DNA from: Pseudomonas sp. MPC6
GTDB taxonomy: Bacteria; Pseudomonadota; Gammaproteobacteria; Pseudomonadales; Pseudomonadaceae
Direction of reading: 5' to 3'
DNA length: 64,000 nucleotides
Assembly: GCF_006094435.1 (NCBI RefSeq)
Contig: NZ_CP034783.1
Span: forward strand, 4,367,001 to 4,431,000
Position 1 is the first letter of the stretch, and every line of letters begins with the position of its first letter. A program made the position numbers and the translations under genes. Under the pieces are notes generated by a model that worked only from the letters and a program-made list of their open reading frames with translations, had not been told where the DNA came from and did not search any database. Positions 9,037 through 18,998 of the stretch are shown piece after piece.

Positions 9037-9136
9037 GATCCAACCCCGGTTTTATTGTAGTTATGCGTCCGTGTGCGGGGGCACAAGCCAGGCGCAAGCC
9101 CCTCGCGAGATGGCAACGAGAGGGATGCGCCGGGGC

Positions 9137-10057
<921 letters not shown>

Positions 10058-10262
10058 TTAAACTAAAAATAAATCGTTATATATCAGCTAGTTACAACTA
10101 AAAACCGGCACCTTGAACGCTCCTCGCTGCTGGCATTCACGGTCTCGCGGATTCAGAAGTTTTTGCAGGTTCATAAAAATCGCCATGAAAAACATGAATC
10201 CGTTGAACGCGCCGCCACCGATGACCTGGGTTCACGTAACGACGCCTGCCATCTGGCAAAAA

Positions 10263-10718
10263 TTATCGGTGCGCGTTTTGGGTGATGGCGTCGTAGCCCG
10301 CTGTCGCACATTCGCAATCCTGCTCTTCACTGGCACCGGACACGCCGATCGCGCCGACCAGGCGATCGCCCAGGTGCAACGGCAAGGCGCCTCCCATGGG
10401 CACCAATCTCGGCCGCAGGATCAAACACTGGCGGACATGGTCGGGGGCATCCCGCAAGCGCTTGCCGACATCGGCGGTGGGCAGGCCGAAAGACACGGCG
10501 GTCAATGCCTTGTCCTGGGCCAGATCGATGGTGTGCAGCGGTGCGCCTGCACTTCGACCGAAGGCCAGCAGATGCCCGCCGCCGTCCAGCACCGCGACAC
10601 TGACCCGCCAGCCATGGTGGCTGGCGTACTGCAAGGCCGTATCCAGCGCCAACCGGGCGGCCGCCATGCTCAACGGGTCGGCCAACTGGGTGTCGGCCAA
10701 GGGAATGTCCAGATTCAT
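10263..10718 (-). CDS. GlcG/HbpS family protein (heme-binding-like)
   Basis: A 151-residue protein of the GlcG/HbpS-like (DUF336) family. Typical wording is present: AALDTALQYA-type first helix, VSVAVLDGGGHLLAFGRSAGA at residues ~40-60, and GALPLHLGDRLVGAIGVSGA near the C-terminus. Some members bind heme or act in aromatic or glycolate pathways, but the general role of the family is not settled. No signal peptide is seen. ATG 10718 is chosen, with AAGGAA upstream; a TTG two codons earlier is possible. It follows the arylsulfatase by 137 bases in the same direction and ends the long catabolic array. Confidence 0.75.
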   Translation of the reverse strand: MNLDIPLADTQLADPLSMAAARLALDTALQYASHHGWRVSVAVLDGGGHLLAFGRSAGAPLHTIDLAQDKALTAVSFGLPTADVGKRLRDAPDHVRQCLILRPRLVPMGGALPLHLGDRLVGAIGVSGASEEQDCECATAGYDAITQNAHR

Positions 10719-10855
10719 ACACAAATTTCCTTAAGAGAGGTTGCCGACTGCACAACCGGTCTGGCTGGGGGTAACAGATAGCAGGCCAACGTGTGCCACG
10801 CTCCGACGTCGCGAAGCCGTCAGTGGCGCCGCAGACCCCGGCAATGGAGAACTGA

Positions 10856-12493
10856 TCAGGGTTGTGCAGGTGGCTCGACCACGCCGGCCCACTCGACATA
10901 TCGCTGCCAGGTGGCCTTCAGCGTGGCCACCCGATCGAGCTGTTCGGCGGCCAGATCATGGGTTTCGCCCCGGTCCCTTGAGAGGTTGAACAAACGCCAG
11001 CGATAAGGCTGGTCGGGTTTGGGGGGAGCACCATCCGGGGCATAGGCAGAAACCAGTTTCCAGTCGCCATCGCGCACATAGGGCTGACCGAACAGCTCGC
11101 TGGCGACCTGCGGTGTACGCCCCGGGTCTTGGCCGGTGAGCATCGGCAGCAGCGACTGGCCGGTAAACGGCAGTTTGCCGGCGGGCGTGTCGTCGGTCGG
11201 CAGACCTGCCAAGGCCAGGAACGTCGGCGCCAGGTCGTCAACCCGCCCGTAGCCGTGCAGGATGCGCCCTTGCGCAGCACCCAGTCTGGCCGGCAGATGT
11301 ATGATCGCCGGCACCGCAATGCCGCCTTCGGCACTGGTGCCCTTGACCAGGCTCATCGGCGTCGAGCTGACTTCAGCCCAGCGGGGCCCGTAGCTCACGT
11401 TGGAACCCTTGCGCCCGAGATTGGCCAAGGTGTTATCCGTGTGCGCATCGCTCGGTGAATAACCCTTGGCGTGGTCCTCGCCTGCGGCGCCGTTGTCTGA
11501 CATGAACACGATCAGGGTGTTGTCATACTCACCGATCTGCTTGAGGTGAGCGATCAGGCGACCGACGTTCATGTCCAGGTGCTCAACCATCGCCGCGTAG
11601 ATTTCCATCTTGCGGGCCTCGACCTCGCGCTCGGCATCGCTCAGCTGCGCCCAGCGCTTGCCCGGGACATCGGCAGGAGGCGCCGGCGGGAAGTCTTGGG
11701 CAAACAGACCGAGCTTCTTGAGCCGCGCCAGGCGCTCGGTGCGGATCACGTCGTAACCACCGGCATAGCGACCGCGATATTTGTCGAGGTAGGCGTCTGG
11801 CGCCTGCAACGGCCAGTGCGGCGCGGTGTAGGCCGCATAGGCGAAAAACGGTTTGCCGCTGCTGCGACCGGCGTCGATATAGCCGATCAGCTTGTCGGTG
11901 TAGGCGTTGCTGGAGAAGAAGGTGTCCGGTAATTCGACCGGCTTGCCGTCCTCTCGGTAGCTGACATTCTCGATGCGCACCTGCGAGCCGGCCAGCGGTT
12001 TGAAGTGGCTGGCACCGCCGTCGAGCAGGCTGAACGAGTGGTCGAAGCCCCAGGCCTCCGGGCCCTGCCCCGGCGCCTTGCCCAGGTGCCATTTGCCGGC
12101 CATGTAGGTGGCGTAGCCGCCGTCCTTGAGCCGCTGCGCGATGGATTGGGCACGCTGGTTGAGATAGCCCTCGTAGCCCGGCCGTCCTTGCAGGCGCGGG
12201 GAAAACGGCAGCACTTCGGCCATGCTGCCCAGCCCGACCAAATGGCTGTCGGTGCCAGACATCAGCATCGAACGCGTTGGCGAACAGGCCGCCGCCGCGT
12301 AAAAGCTGCTCAGGCGTACGCCCTGCCGGGCCAGTTGGTCGATATTGGGGGTAGCAATTTCGCCGCCGAAGCTGGCGATATCGGAGAAGCCGAGGTCATC
12401 GGCGAGAATCATCAGGATGTTGGGTTGGCCGGCAGCGAATGTACTCGTCGGCAGCAGCCAGGCCAGCAAGGCCAAACGGTTCAATAGTGTCAT
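10856..12493 (-). CDS. Periplasmic arylsulfatase, type I (formylglycine)
   Basis: The 545-residue sulfatase should hydrolyse a sulfate ester, probably an aryl sulfate, in the periplasm. The formylglycine motif C70-S-P-T-R is intact and is followed by SMLMSGTDSH. Metal-binding ILADDLGFSD gives D32/D33, and SDNGAAGEDH lies further on. The start is ATG 12493, which gives a signal peptide (LALLAWLLPTSTFAAG, cleavage about residue 21); a longer frame to 12556 would mask it. P. aeruginosa AtsA has a similar size but is cytoplasmic. The gene follows the aldolase gene by 78 bases in a meta-cleavage operon, so the natural substrate may enter as a sulfated phenol (inference). No separate formylglycine-maturation enzyme is in the window. 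Confidence 0.9.
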   Translation of the reverse strand: MTLLNRLALLAWLLPTSTFAAGQPNILMILADDLGFSDIASFGGEIATPNIDQLARQGVRLSSFYAAAACSPTRSMLMSGTDSHLVGLGSMAEVLPFSPRLQGRPGYEGYLNQRAQSIAQRLKDGGYATYMAGKWHLGKAPGQGPEAWGFDHSFSLLDGGASHFKPLAGSQVRIENVSYREDGKPVELPDTFFSSNAYTDKLIGYIDAGRSSGKPFFAYAAYTAPHWPLQAPDAYLDKYRGRYAGGYDVIRTERLARLKKLGLFAQDFPPAPPADVPGKRWAQLSDAEREVEARKMEIYAAMVEHLDMNVGRLIAHLKQIGEYDNTLIVFMSDNGAAGEDHAKGYSPSDAHTDNTLANLGRKGSNVSYGPRWAEVSSTPMSLVKGTSAEGGIAVPAIIHLPARLGAAQGRILHGYGRVDDLAPTFLALAGLPTDDTPAGKLPFTGQSLLPMLTGQDPGRTPQVASELFGQPYVRDGDWKLVSAYAPDGAPPKPDQPYRWRLFNLSRDRGETHDLAAEQLDRVATLKATWQRYVEWAGVVEPPAQP

Positions 12494-12571
12494 GGCGATC
12501 TCTCTTGTTGTTGTGACGCCAACCCGGTAACGCTCCCGTCGTTGCCGGGCTGACAAAACCAGGCCAACGGC

Positions 12572-13609
12572 TTACGTTGACCTCGCGTCACCGCCCTTGA
12601 GTAAATCCAGCGCGACGTCGACGATCATGTCTTCCTGGCCGCCGACCATGCGCCGTTTACCCAGTTCGACCAGGATGTCGAGGGTCTTCAGGCCGTATTT
12701 CACGGCAGCGATTTCGGCGTGGCGCAGGAAGCTCGAGTAGACCCCGGCATAACCCAACGCCAGAGTTTCGCGATCGACCCGCACCGGGCGGTCCTGCAAC
12801 GGACGCACGATGTCATCGGCGGCATCCATCAGCGTGTACAGGTCAGTGCCGTGGTTCCAGCCCAGTCGCTCGGCGGCAGCGATGAACACTTCCAACGGCG
12901 CGTTACCGGCGCCGGCGCCCATGCCGGCGAGGCTGGCGTCGATGCGGTCGCAACCTTCCTCGACCGCAGTGATCGAGTTGGCCACGCCGAGGCTCAGGTT
13001 GTGGTGCGCGTGCATCCCGGTCTCGGTTTCCGGCTTGAGCACCGCCTTGAACGCACGGAATCGCTCGCGAATGTCCTGCATGTTCATCGCCCCGCCCGAG
13101 TCGGCCATGTACACGCAGGTCGCGCCGTAGCTTTCCATCAGCTTGGCCTGCGCCGCCAACTGCTCGGCCGGGATCATGTGGCTCATCATCAGGAAACCGA
13201 CGGTGTCCATGCCCAGTTCGCGGGCGTATTCGATGTGCTGTTTCGACACGTCGGCCTCGGTGCAATGGGTGGCGATGCGCACCACCCGCGCCCCGGCGTT
13301 GTAGGCCGCTTTCAGGTCATGCACGGTACCGATGCCAGGTAACAACAGAGTGGTGATTTTGGCGTGGCTGATCACATCGGCGGCGGCCTCGATCCACTCC
13401 AGATCGGTGTGCGCGGCGAAGCCATAGTTGAAGCTCGAGCCTTGCAGCCCGTCGCCATGAGCGACTTCGATCGAGTCGACCTTGGCCTTGTCCAGGGCGC
13501 GGGCGATGTCCTGCACGTTCTGCAGCGAATACTGATGGCGCACCGCGTGGCTGCCGTCGCGCAGGGTCACGTCGGAAATGTAGAGTTTCTTGCCGGGATT
13601 AAAGGTCAT
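12572..13609 (-). CDS. mhpE: 4-hydroxy-2-oxovalerate aldolase
   Basis: A 345-residue DmpG/BphI/MhpE-type aldolase that cleaves 4-hydroxy-2-oxovalerate into pyruvate and acetaldehyde. The N-terminal [14 protein letters not shown] carries the catalytic Arg and the metal-binding Asp; [13 protein letters not shown] supplies the two metal His. It directly precedes the sulfatase and follows the acylating acetaldehyde dehydrogenase by 10 bases; in this family the two form a channelling complex. The symbol is by pathway equivalence; dmpG or bphI would serve equally. Confidence 0.93.
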   Translation of the reverse strand: MTFNPGKKLYISDVTLRDGSHAVRHQYSLQNVQDIARALDKAKVDSIEVAHGDGLQGSSFNYGFAAHTDLEWIEAAADVISHAKITTLLLPGIGTVHDLKAAYNAGARVVRIATHCTEADVSKQHIEYARELGMDTVGFLMMSHMIPAEQLAAQAKLMESYGATCVYMADSGGAMNMQDIRERFRAFKAVLKPETETGMHAHHNLSLGVANSITAVEEGCDRIDASLAGMGAGAGNAPLEVFIAAAERLGWNHGTDLYTLMDAADDIVRPLQDRPVRVDRETLALGYAGVYSSFLRHAEIAAVKYGLKTLDILVELGKRRMVGGQEDMIVDVALDLLKGGDARST

Positions 13610-13619
13610 GTCGGTCTCC

Positions 13620-14558
13620 TCAGGCGTTGAGCATCGACTGCGCCATGCGCTCGGCGGTGGCCAAGGCAGCGGAGGTCATGATGTCGAGATTGCCGGCGTA
13701 GGCTGGCAAGTAATGGGCGGCGCCTTCGACTTCGAGGAACACCGAAGTCTTCAGCCCGGAGAAGGTGCCGAGGCCGGGGATGTGCAGCGGCGCGTCTTCG
13801 GGAATGACGTCGAACTGCACTTTCTGCTTGAGGCGATAGCCCGGCACATAGGCCTGTACGGCGGCGGCCATTTCGACAATCGAGGCCTCGACCAGCGCCT
13901 GGTCCGCCGCCTCGGACAGCACAAACACCGTGTCGCGCATCATCAACGGCGGCTCGGCCGGGTTCATCACGATGATCGCCTTACCCTTGGCCGCGCCGCC
14001 GATCACTTCGATGGCCTTGGAAGTGGTTTCGGTGAACTCATCGATGTTGGCGCGGGTGCCGGGACCAGCGGATTTACTGGCGATCGAGGCGACGATTTCG
14101 GCGTAGTGCACCTTGGCCACCCGCGATACGGCCGCGACCATCGGAATGGTGGCCTGGCCGCCGCAGGTGACCATGTTGACGTTGAGCTGGGTCAGGTTCT
14201 GTTCCAGATTGACCACTGGCACGCAGTACGGGCCGATGGCTGCGGGCGTCAGGTCGATCAGGCGGATGCCGGGTTTGATCGAGCGCAGGAAGGCGTCATT
14301 CTTCACATGGGCACCGGCCGAGGTGGCATCGAAGACGAAGTCGATGTCCTGGAACACGTCCATACGCGTCAGGCCTTCGACGCCTTCGTGGGTCACCGCC
14401 ACACCCAGGCGCGACGCGCGCGCAAGGCCGTCGGAGGCCGGGTCGATGCCCACCATCACCGCCATTTCCAGGTGCCTGGCGTTACGCAGGATCTTGATCA
14501 TCAGGTCGGTGCCGATGTTGCCGGAACCGATGATGGCGACTTTGAGTTTCTTGCTCAT
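13620..14558 (-). CDS. mhpF: Acetaldehyde dehydrogenase (acylating)
   Basis: A 312-residue DmpF/BphJ/MhpF-type enzyme that turns acetaldehyde, NAD+ and CoA into acetyl-CoA. The Rossmann motif [14 protein letters not shown] is at the N-terminus, and the nucleophilic cysteine is in [12 protein letters not shown] (about residue 131). ATG 14558 is preferred because GGAG lies at good spacing; a start five codons upstream would be less well placed. It lies between the hydratase (17 bases) and the aldolase (10 bases), the standard order of the lower meta-cleavage pathway. Confidence 0.93.
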   Translation of the reverse strand: MSKKLKVAIIGSGNIGTDLMIKILRNARHLEMAVMVGIDPASDGLARASRLGVAVTHEGVEGLTRMDVFQDIDFVFDATSAGAHVKNDAFLRSIKPGIRLIDLTPAAIGPYCVPVVNLEQNLTQLNVNMVTCGGQATIPMVAAVSRVAKVHYAEIVASIASKSAGPGTRANIDEFTETTSKAIEVIGGAAKGKAIIVMNPAEPPLMMRDTVFVLSEAADQALVEASIVEMAAAVQAYVPGYRLKQKVQFDVIPEDAPLHIPGLGTFSGLKTSVFLEVEGAAHYLPAYAGNLDIMTSAALATAERMAQSMLNA

Positions 14559-14575
14559 GAATATTCTCCGCAATG

Positions 14576-15370
14576 TCAGTCAAATCGCACGGAACAACTG
14601 CCGATACCGGCAATGCTCACCCGCAAGTTGTCCCCGGCCACCACTGGCACCATCGCTGACAGTGCACCCGACAGAATCACCTCGCCGGCCTTGAGGCTCA
14701 TCCCCAGTCGGCCCAGGGTATTGGCCAGCCACGCCACGGCGATAGCCGGCGAGCCCATGGTCGCGGCCCCGGCGCCGGTGCCGACGATGCGGCCGTTTTT
14801 CTCCAGCACCATGCCGGTGGTAAAGAGATCGAGCCGGCGCGGATCAACCAGGCGGTCGCCCAGCACAATCACGCCGCATGAAGCGTTGTCCGCAACGGTG
14901 TCCTGAATCTTGATTTTCCAGTCGCGGATGCGTGAGTCGACGATCTCGAAGCACGCCATGACCCCCTCGGTGGCGCGCAATACATCCGCGACCGTCACAC
15001 CGGGACCCACCAGGTCATGCTTGAGTACGAAGGCGATCTCGCCCTCGGCCTTGGGTTGGATCAGCCGACCGATCGGCACCGAAGCGCCCTGCTCGACCAC
15101 CATGGCATCGGTGAGTTGGCCGAAATCCGGCTGGTTGACCCCAAGCATGTCCATCACGGCCTGGCTGGTAACACCGATCTTCTTGCCAATAAGCCGCTCG
15201 CCACTGTCCAGGCGTCGGGCAATCAGGCGTTGCTGGATGCCGTAGGCCTGCTCCAGCGTCAGTTGCGGGTGACTGTCGGTCAGCGGCGCAATGGCCTGGA
15301 CCTCGCACAGCGCGGTGAAAAGCCGGTCGCCCAGTCGGTCGATATCCACGGAAAAATCATTCACGTTCAT
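14576..15370 (-). CDS. mhpD: 2-oxopent-4-enoate (2-keto-4-pentenoate) hydratase
   Basis: A 264-residue MhpD/DmpE-type hydratase that converts 2-hydroxypenta-2,4-dienoate to 4-hydroxy-2-oxovalerate. Family wording includes [28 protein letters not shown] (given in parts) near residues 45-70 and metal-binding [11 protein letters not shown] with E-x-E near residue 110. The start is uncertain: ATG 15370 lies only two bases from GGAG, a TTG lies four codons upstream and a GTG two codons downstream sits at better spacing. It begins the lower-pathway trio after the RND gene. Confidence 0.9.
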   Translation of the reverse strand: MNVNDFSVDIDRLGDRLFTALCEVQAIAPLTDSHPQLTLEQAYGIQQRLIARRLDSGERLIGKKIGVTSQAVMDMLGVNQPDFGQLTDAMVVEQGASVPIGRLIQPKAEGEIAFVLKHDLVGPGVTVADVLRATEGVMACFEIVDSRIRDWKIKIQDTVADNASCGVIVLGDRLVDPRRLDLFTTGMVLEKNGRIVGTGAGAATMGSPAIAVAWLANTLGRLGMSLKAGEVILSGALSAMVPVVAGDNLRVSIAGIGSCSVRFD

Positions 15371-15421
15371 TACTCCTGCCAACCTGTGGCGAAAATTCGT
15401 TCATAGCCCCTGGCTCATGGT

Positions 15422-17836
15422 TCATGCGCAGGATTCCCGGACAACGGTGGTCGACTCGGCGGCCGCTTGGGAGGGGGACAACAGGAAACAGGCCAGCGCC
15501 GGCACCAGGATCAGCGCCACCAACATGTTGCACAGGAACATGAAGGTCAGCAGCACACCCATGTCGGCCTGGAACTTGATCGGCGAGAACACCCAGGTGA
15601 CCACCCCCAGGGACAGGGTCAGGCCGGTGAACACCACCACCCTGCCGGTGAACTGCAGTGCCTGGCGATATGCCACGGCGAGGGTGGCGCCACGGCGCAA
15701 CCAAAACAGCATGACGCTGAGGATGTACAGCCCGTAGTCGACGCCAATGCCGACGCCCAGCGCCACGACCGGCAAGGTCGAGACCTTCAGGCCCATGTCC
15801 AGCTTGACCATCAAGGCTTCGGCCAGCAGTGACGTCAGGATCAGCGGCAACACCGCACAGACCACCGCACGCCAGGAATGGAAAGCGAGAAAGCACAGCA
15901 GCGTCACGGCCAGGTAAACCCCGAGAAGCATCTGCGTGTTGGCCTTCTTCACCACGATATTGGTAGCGCTTTCAATGCCGGCGTTGCCGGCCGCCAGGAT
16001 AAATTGCGCCTGCTCGTCGTTGAACATCCGGGCGAAGTGTTCGCTGGTCTGCACCACGGCGCCCAGGGTGTCGGCCTTGTGGTCCTTGAGGTAGGCGTAG
16101 ATCGACAACAAGTCGCAGGTGCCATTGAACAGCTCGCGCGGCGCTCGTATGGCGGCGGCGTTGATCATGGCCTGGTTGGGCAGCAGCTCGTCCCACTTGA
16201 AGTTGCCTTCGTTCATGCCGACGTTGATCTTGCGGGCCAGCCCCGTAATAGCGTTGGTGGTTTCCACGCCCGGCAGTTGCCGCAGCCGCCATTCGAGCTC
16301 CTCCACCTTGCGCAAGGTGTCGTAATTGATGCACTGCCCGGGAGGCGTCTTGACCATGACCACGAAAACATCGCTGCTGGCCTGGTAGTGCTCGATCATG
16401 AACTGGTTGTCACGGTTGTAGCGCGAGTCGGCGCGCAGCTCGGGTGCACCGGGGTCGAGGTCGCCGACCTTCAGTTCCTTGCCCACCAGCACCGCAGCTG
16501 CCGCGATCAGCAGCGCCAGGCCAATGGCGACCGCCGCCGCACGCGGCTGGGTGAAGCGCTCGAAGGTGCGGACCAGCAGTGGTGGCCGGGCCTCCTCGTC
16601 TTCACGGCGCAGGCTGCGGGCCGCGGCCTGCGGCGAGACGCCGGTGAACGAGAGCATGATCGGCAGCAGCGCCAGGTTGGTGAACACCAGAATCGCCACG
16701 CCCAGGCTGGCTATAATTGCCAACTCCCTGATCACCGGCACATCAACGATGGTCAGCACGGCGAAGCCGACCACATCGGCCAGCAGTGCGGTCATGCCGG
16801 CGGCGAACAGGCGGCGAAAGGTATAGCGCGCAGCGATCAGTTTGTGCGTGCCACGGCCGACGTCCTGCATGATGCCGTTCATCTTCTGCGCACCATGGCT
16901 GACGCCAATGGCATAGACCAGAAACGGCACCAGGATCGAATAGGGATTGAGCTCGTAACCGAATAAGGGCAACAGGCCGAGCAGCCAGGTCACGCCGATC
17001 AGTGTGCAGCCTTGAACCACCAGGGTGCTGCGCACGCAGCGGGTGAAAAAATAGAGGATCGCCGACGTGATCAGCACCGCGACGGCAAAGAACGCCAGCA
17101 CGGCATAGAGCCCTTCGATCAGGTCGCCCATGACTTTGGCGAAACCGATGATGTGGATGTCCACGTTCTCGCCCTGATACTTCTGGCGCAACTGCTCCAG
17201 GCCATCGGTAAGGGTTTTGTAGTCCAGGGCCAGACCGGTCTTGGGGTCTATGTCCAGCAAGGGCAGGTAGATGATGGTCGAGCGCAGGTCGGGCGCGACC
17301 AACTGGCCGATTTCGCCGGAACGGTCGACGTTGGCGTGCAGGGCCTCCAGGCTTTCGCGGCTGCCATCAAAGCCGTCGGGCACCACAGGACCGCCATCGA
17401 AGCCCTCCTCCGTCACCCCCTGCCAGCGGGTCGAGGGGGTCCACAGCGAGCGCATGAAGGCACGGTCCACGCCCGGTACCAGGTACAGGTCGTCGTTGAT
17501 CCGGCGCAGGGTCTCCATGTATTGCGCACTGAAGATATCGCCCTCGCCGCGCATGGCCACGGCGATGCGCAGGGCGTTGCCGGCCCCCTTGAGATCACCG
17601 GCGTGCTCGAGGTAGTTGAGGGTGAAGGGATGATGCGCGGGTATCGTCTTCAGGTAGCTGGCATTGAGCCGAACCTGGCTGGCGCTGAAACTCAGCAGCA
17701 GCGTCAGCAACAGGCACAGGCCAATGACCAGAATGCGATGATTGAACAACAATCGTTCCAGGCGATTGCCTGAAAACCTGTCGAAATCCGCCAGCGAAGC
17801 GATGGCGGTGAAGCCGTCGGATGAACTGATAGCCAT
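15422..17836 (-). CDS. RND-family (MMPL/HAE3-like) transporter
   Basis: An 804-residue inner-membrane protein with the RND layout: TM1 (residues ~33-50), a large periplasmic loop, five clustered helices (~225-400), then the same again (TM7 near 435, second loop, helices ~640-780). It is the short form (HAE3/MMPL type) that works without a classical adaptor, as for hopanoid or mycolate-lipid exporters. It is immediately followed on the genetic map by YCF48, DUF1329 and DUF1302 genes. Such sets recur in steroid and other hydrophobic-compound catabolic clusters (family knowledge, from memory), where uptake or envelope trafficking of the substrate is suspected but not proven. Confidence 0.85.
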   Translation of the reverse strand: MAISSSDGFTAIASLADFDRFSGNRLERLLFNHRILVIGLCLLLTLLLSFSASQVRLNASYLKTIPAHHPFTLNYLEHAGDLKGAGNALRIAVAMRGEGDIFSAQYMETLRRINDDLYLVPGVDRAFMRSLWTPSTRWQGVTEEGFDGGPVVPDGFDGSRESLEALHANVDRSGEIGQLVAPDLRSTIIYLPLLDIDPKTGLALDYKTLTDGLEQLRQKYQGENVDIHIIGFAKVMGDLIEGLYAVLAFFAVAVLITSAILYFFTRCVRSTLVVQGCTLIGVTWLLGLLPLFGYELNPYSILVPFLVYAIGVSHGAQKMNGIMQDVGRGTHKLIAARYTFRRLFAAGMTALLADVVGFAVLTIVDVPVIRELAIIASLGVAILVFTNLALLPIMLSFTGVSPQAAARSLRREDEEARPPLLVRTFERFTQPRAAAVAIGLALLIAAAAVLVGKELKVGDLDPGAPELRADSRYNRDNQFMIEHYQASSDVFVVMVKTPPGQCINYDTLRKVEELEWRLRQLPGVETTNAITGLARKINVGMNEGNFKWDELLPNQAMINAAAIRAPRELFNGTCDLLSIYAYLKDHKADTLGAVVQTSEHFARMFNDEQAQFILAAGNAGIESATNIVVKKANTQMLLGVYLAVTLLCFLAFHSWRAVVCAVLPLILTSLLAEALMVKLDMGLKVSTLPVVALGVGIGVDYGLYILSVMLFWLRRGATLAVAYRQALQFTGRVVVFTGLTLSLGVVTWVFSPIKFQADMGVLLTFMFLCNMLVALILVPALACFLLSPSQAAAESTTVVRESCA

Positions 17837-17851
17837 GGTCAGTAACCTTCT

Positions 17852-18940
17852 CTACAGGCCGGCCTGGCGCAACGCGCTCGGCGGGAAGCGGGTGATGCCG
17901 TTGGTACCGACAGCGAGGCTGCCGCCATCGCGTGTCGCCAGCAATGCGACCAGGGGAAAGCGCTGTTGCGCATTGACTGCCGTGAACGTGCGCCCATCGT
18001 CATGACTCAACCAGCCGGTACCGGACTCATCGGCCAGCAGCAGGCTGCCATCGGACAGGCGGGTGCCGGCGGTCAGGCTCTTGCTCGTCGCCAATGCCAC
18101 GGCCTGCCAACGGGTGCCCTGGTCAACGGAGCGAAACACGTGCCCGCGCAGGCCAAAGGCCAACAGGTTGTTATTGGCCGTTGCGAGCAGGCCGAAAAAG
18201 CTGCCGTCGTAGGGTTCGTCGAGCCGATTGAAATGCCGAAGTTGCGTGTCGATACGCATCAGGCCGCCGAGTTCGCCGGCCAGATACAGGTGGCCGCCAA
18301 GCAGTTGCACGGCATTAAGGTGATGTGAATCACTGCCTTCGAACAACGCGGTCACCGGCGCCCAGTGCTTGCCACCGTCAAGGGTAGAAAAGGCCAGACC
18401 GTAGGCGCCTACCACCACAACCTGCCGTGCGCTCAGGCATTGCGCGGCGAGGAACGGCTTGTCAGCCCCCTCTTCGACCAGCCGCCGGGATTCGTCGACA
18501 CGCTCGGGATCGTTGCGATTCAATTGCACAATGGCCTGGGCAACCTGGAAGCCGTCCAACTGCAGGGTCCAGTTCTGGCCACCGTCTTCGGTCTTGAGGA
18601 TGACCCCGCGATGACCGACCGCCCAACCGGTATTGGCATCGGCGAAGCACAGCCCCGTGAGGCTGACCGACACCGGCACGTTGGCCTGTTTCCAGCGCTG
18701 GCCCTGGTCGTCGGAGTAGAGGATGTGGCCGCGCACACCGGCGACGACCAGGCGCTCGCCAGCCTGGGCGATGGCGTTGAGCGCCGAGCGTGGCGCCAGG
18801 GCACTGAGCGCGGCCTTCTGATTCAGCGTATCGGGCGCTCCCTTATCGGGCGCGGCGGCAATCGCGAAGCTGGCCTGCGCTAACCAGCCGAGCACGCTGA
18901 GTACGAGCACACAGGTCAGACCATATTGTTTGTTATTCAC
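17852..18940 (-). CDS. YCF48/BNR-repeat periplasmic protein
   Basis: A 362-residue exported protein. It has a signal peptide (VLVLSVLGWLAQASFAIAAAP, cleavage about residue 30) and repeated YCF48-type blades with Trp-rich wording such as YSDDQGQRWKQANVPV, KTEDGGQNWTLQL, STLDGGKHWAPV and RSVDQGTRWQAV. This predicts a seven-bladed propeller related to HCF136. It lies 15 bases before the RND gene and after DUF1329, so it is probably the periplasmic partner of that transporter. Biochemical role is unknown. Confidence 0.8.
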   Translation of the reverse strand: MNNKQYGLTCVLVLSVLGWLAQASFAIAAAPDKGAPDTLNQKAALSALAPRSALNAIAQAGERLVVAGVRGHILYSDDQGQRWKQANVPVSVSLTGLCFADANTGWAVGHRGVILKTEDGGQNWTLQLDGFQVAQAIVQLNRNDPERVDESRRLVEEGADKPFLAAQCLSARQVVVVGAYGLAFSTLDGGKHWAPVTALFEGSDSHHLNAVQLLGGHLYLAGELGGLMRIDTQLRHFNRLDEPYDGSFFGLLATANNNLLAFGLRGHVFRSVDQGTRWQAVALATSKSLTAGTRLSDGSLLLADESGTGWLSHDDGRTFTAVNAQQRFPLVALLATRDGGSLAVGTNGITRFPPSALRQAGL

Positions 18941-18998
18941 CGTAAACCTCCGGTCAGTCTGGCGACCGCTCTCTTCTGGAGACCGGTCGCCGGGAAGA

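Noticed and set aside
10780..10800. Sigma-54-like sequence (GTGTGCCA region) upstream of the GlcG-like gene
   Set aside because: The GG and the nearest GC are nine bases apart, not ten, and the -12 part reads GGCC; it fails the invariant spacing.
13590..14906. Long open frame on the plus strand over the lower-pathway genes
   Set aside because: It is antisense to clear hydratase and dehydrogenase genes, has low-complexity His/Arg/Gly-rich composition, and lacks a family match; high GC makes such frames common.
15878..16966. 362-codon plus-strand frame opposite the RND gene
   Set aside because: Same reason: shadow of the RND coding sequence, with His/Gln/Arg-rich composition.
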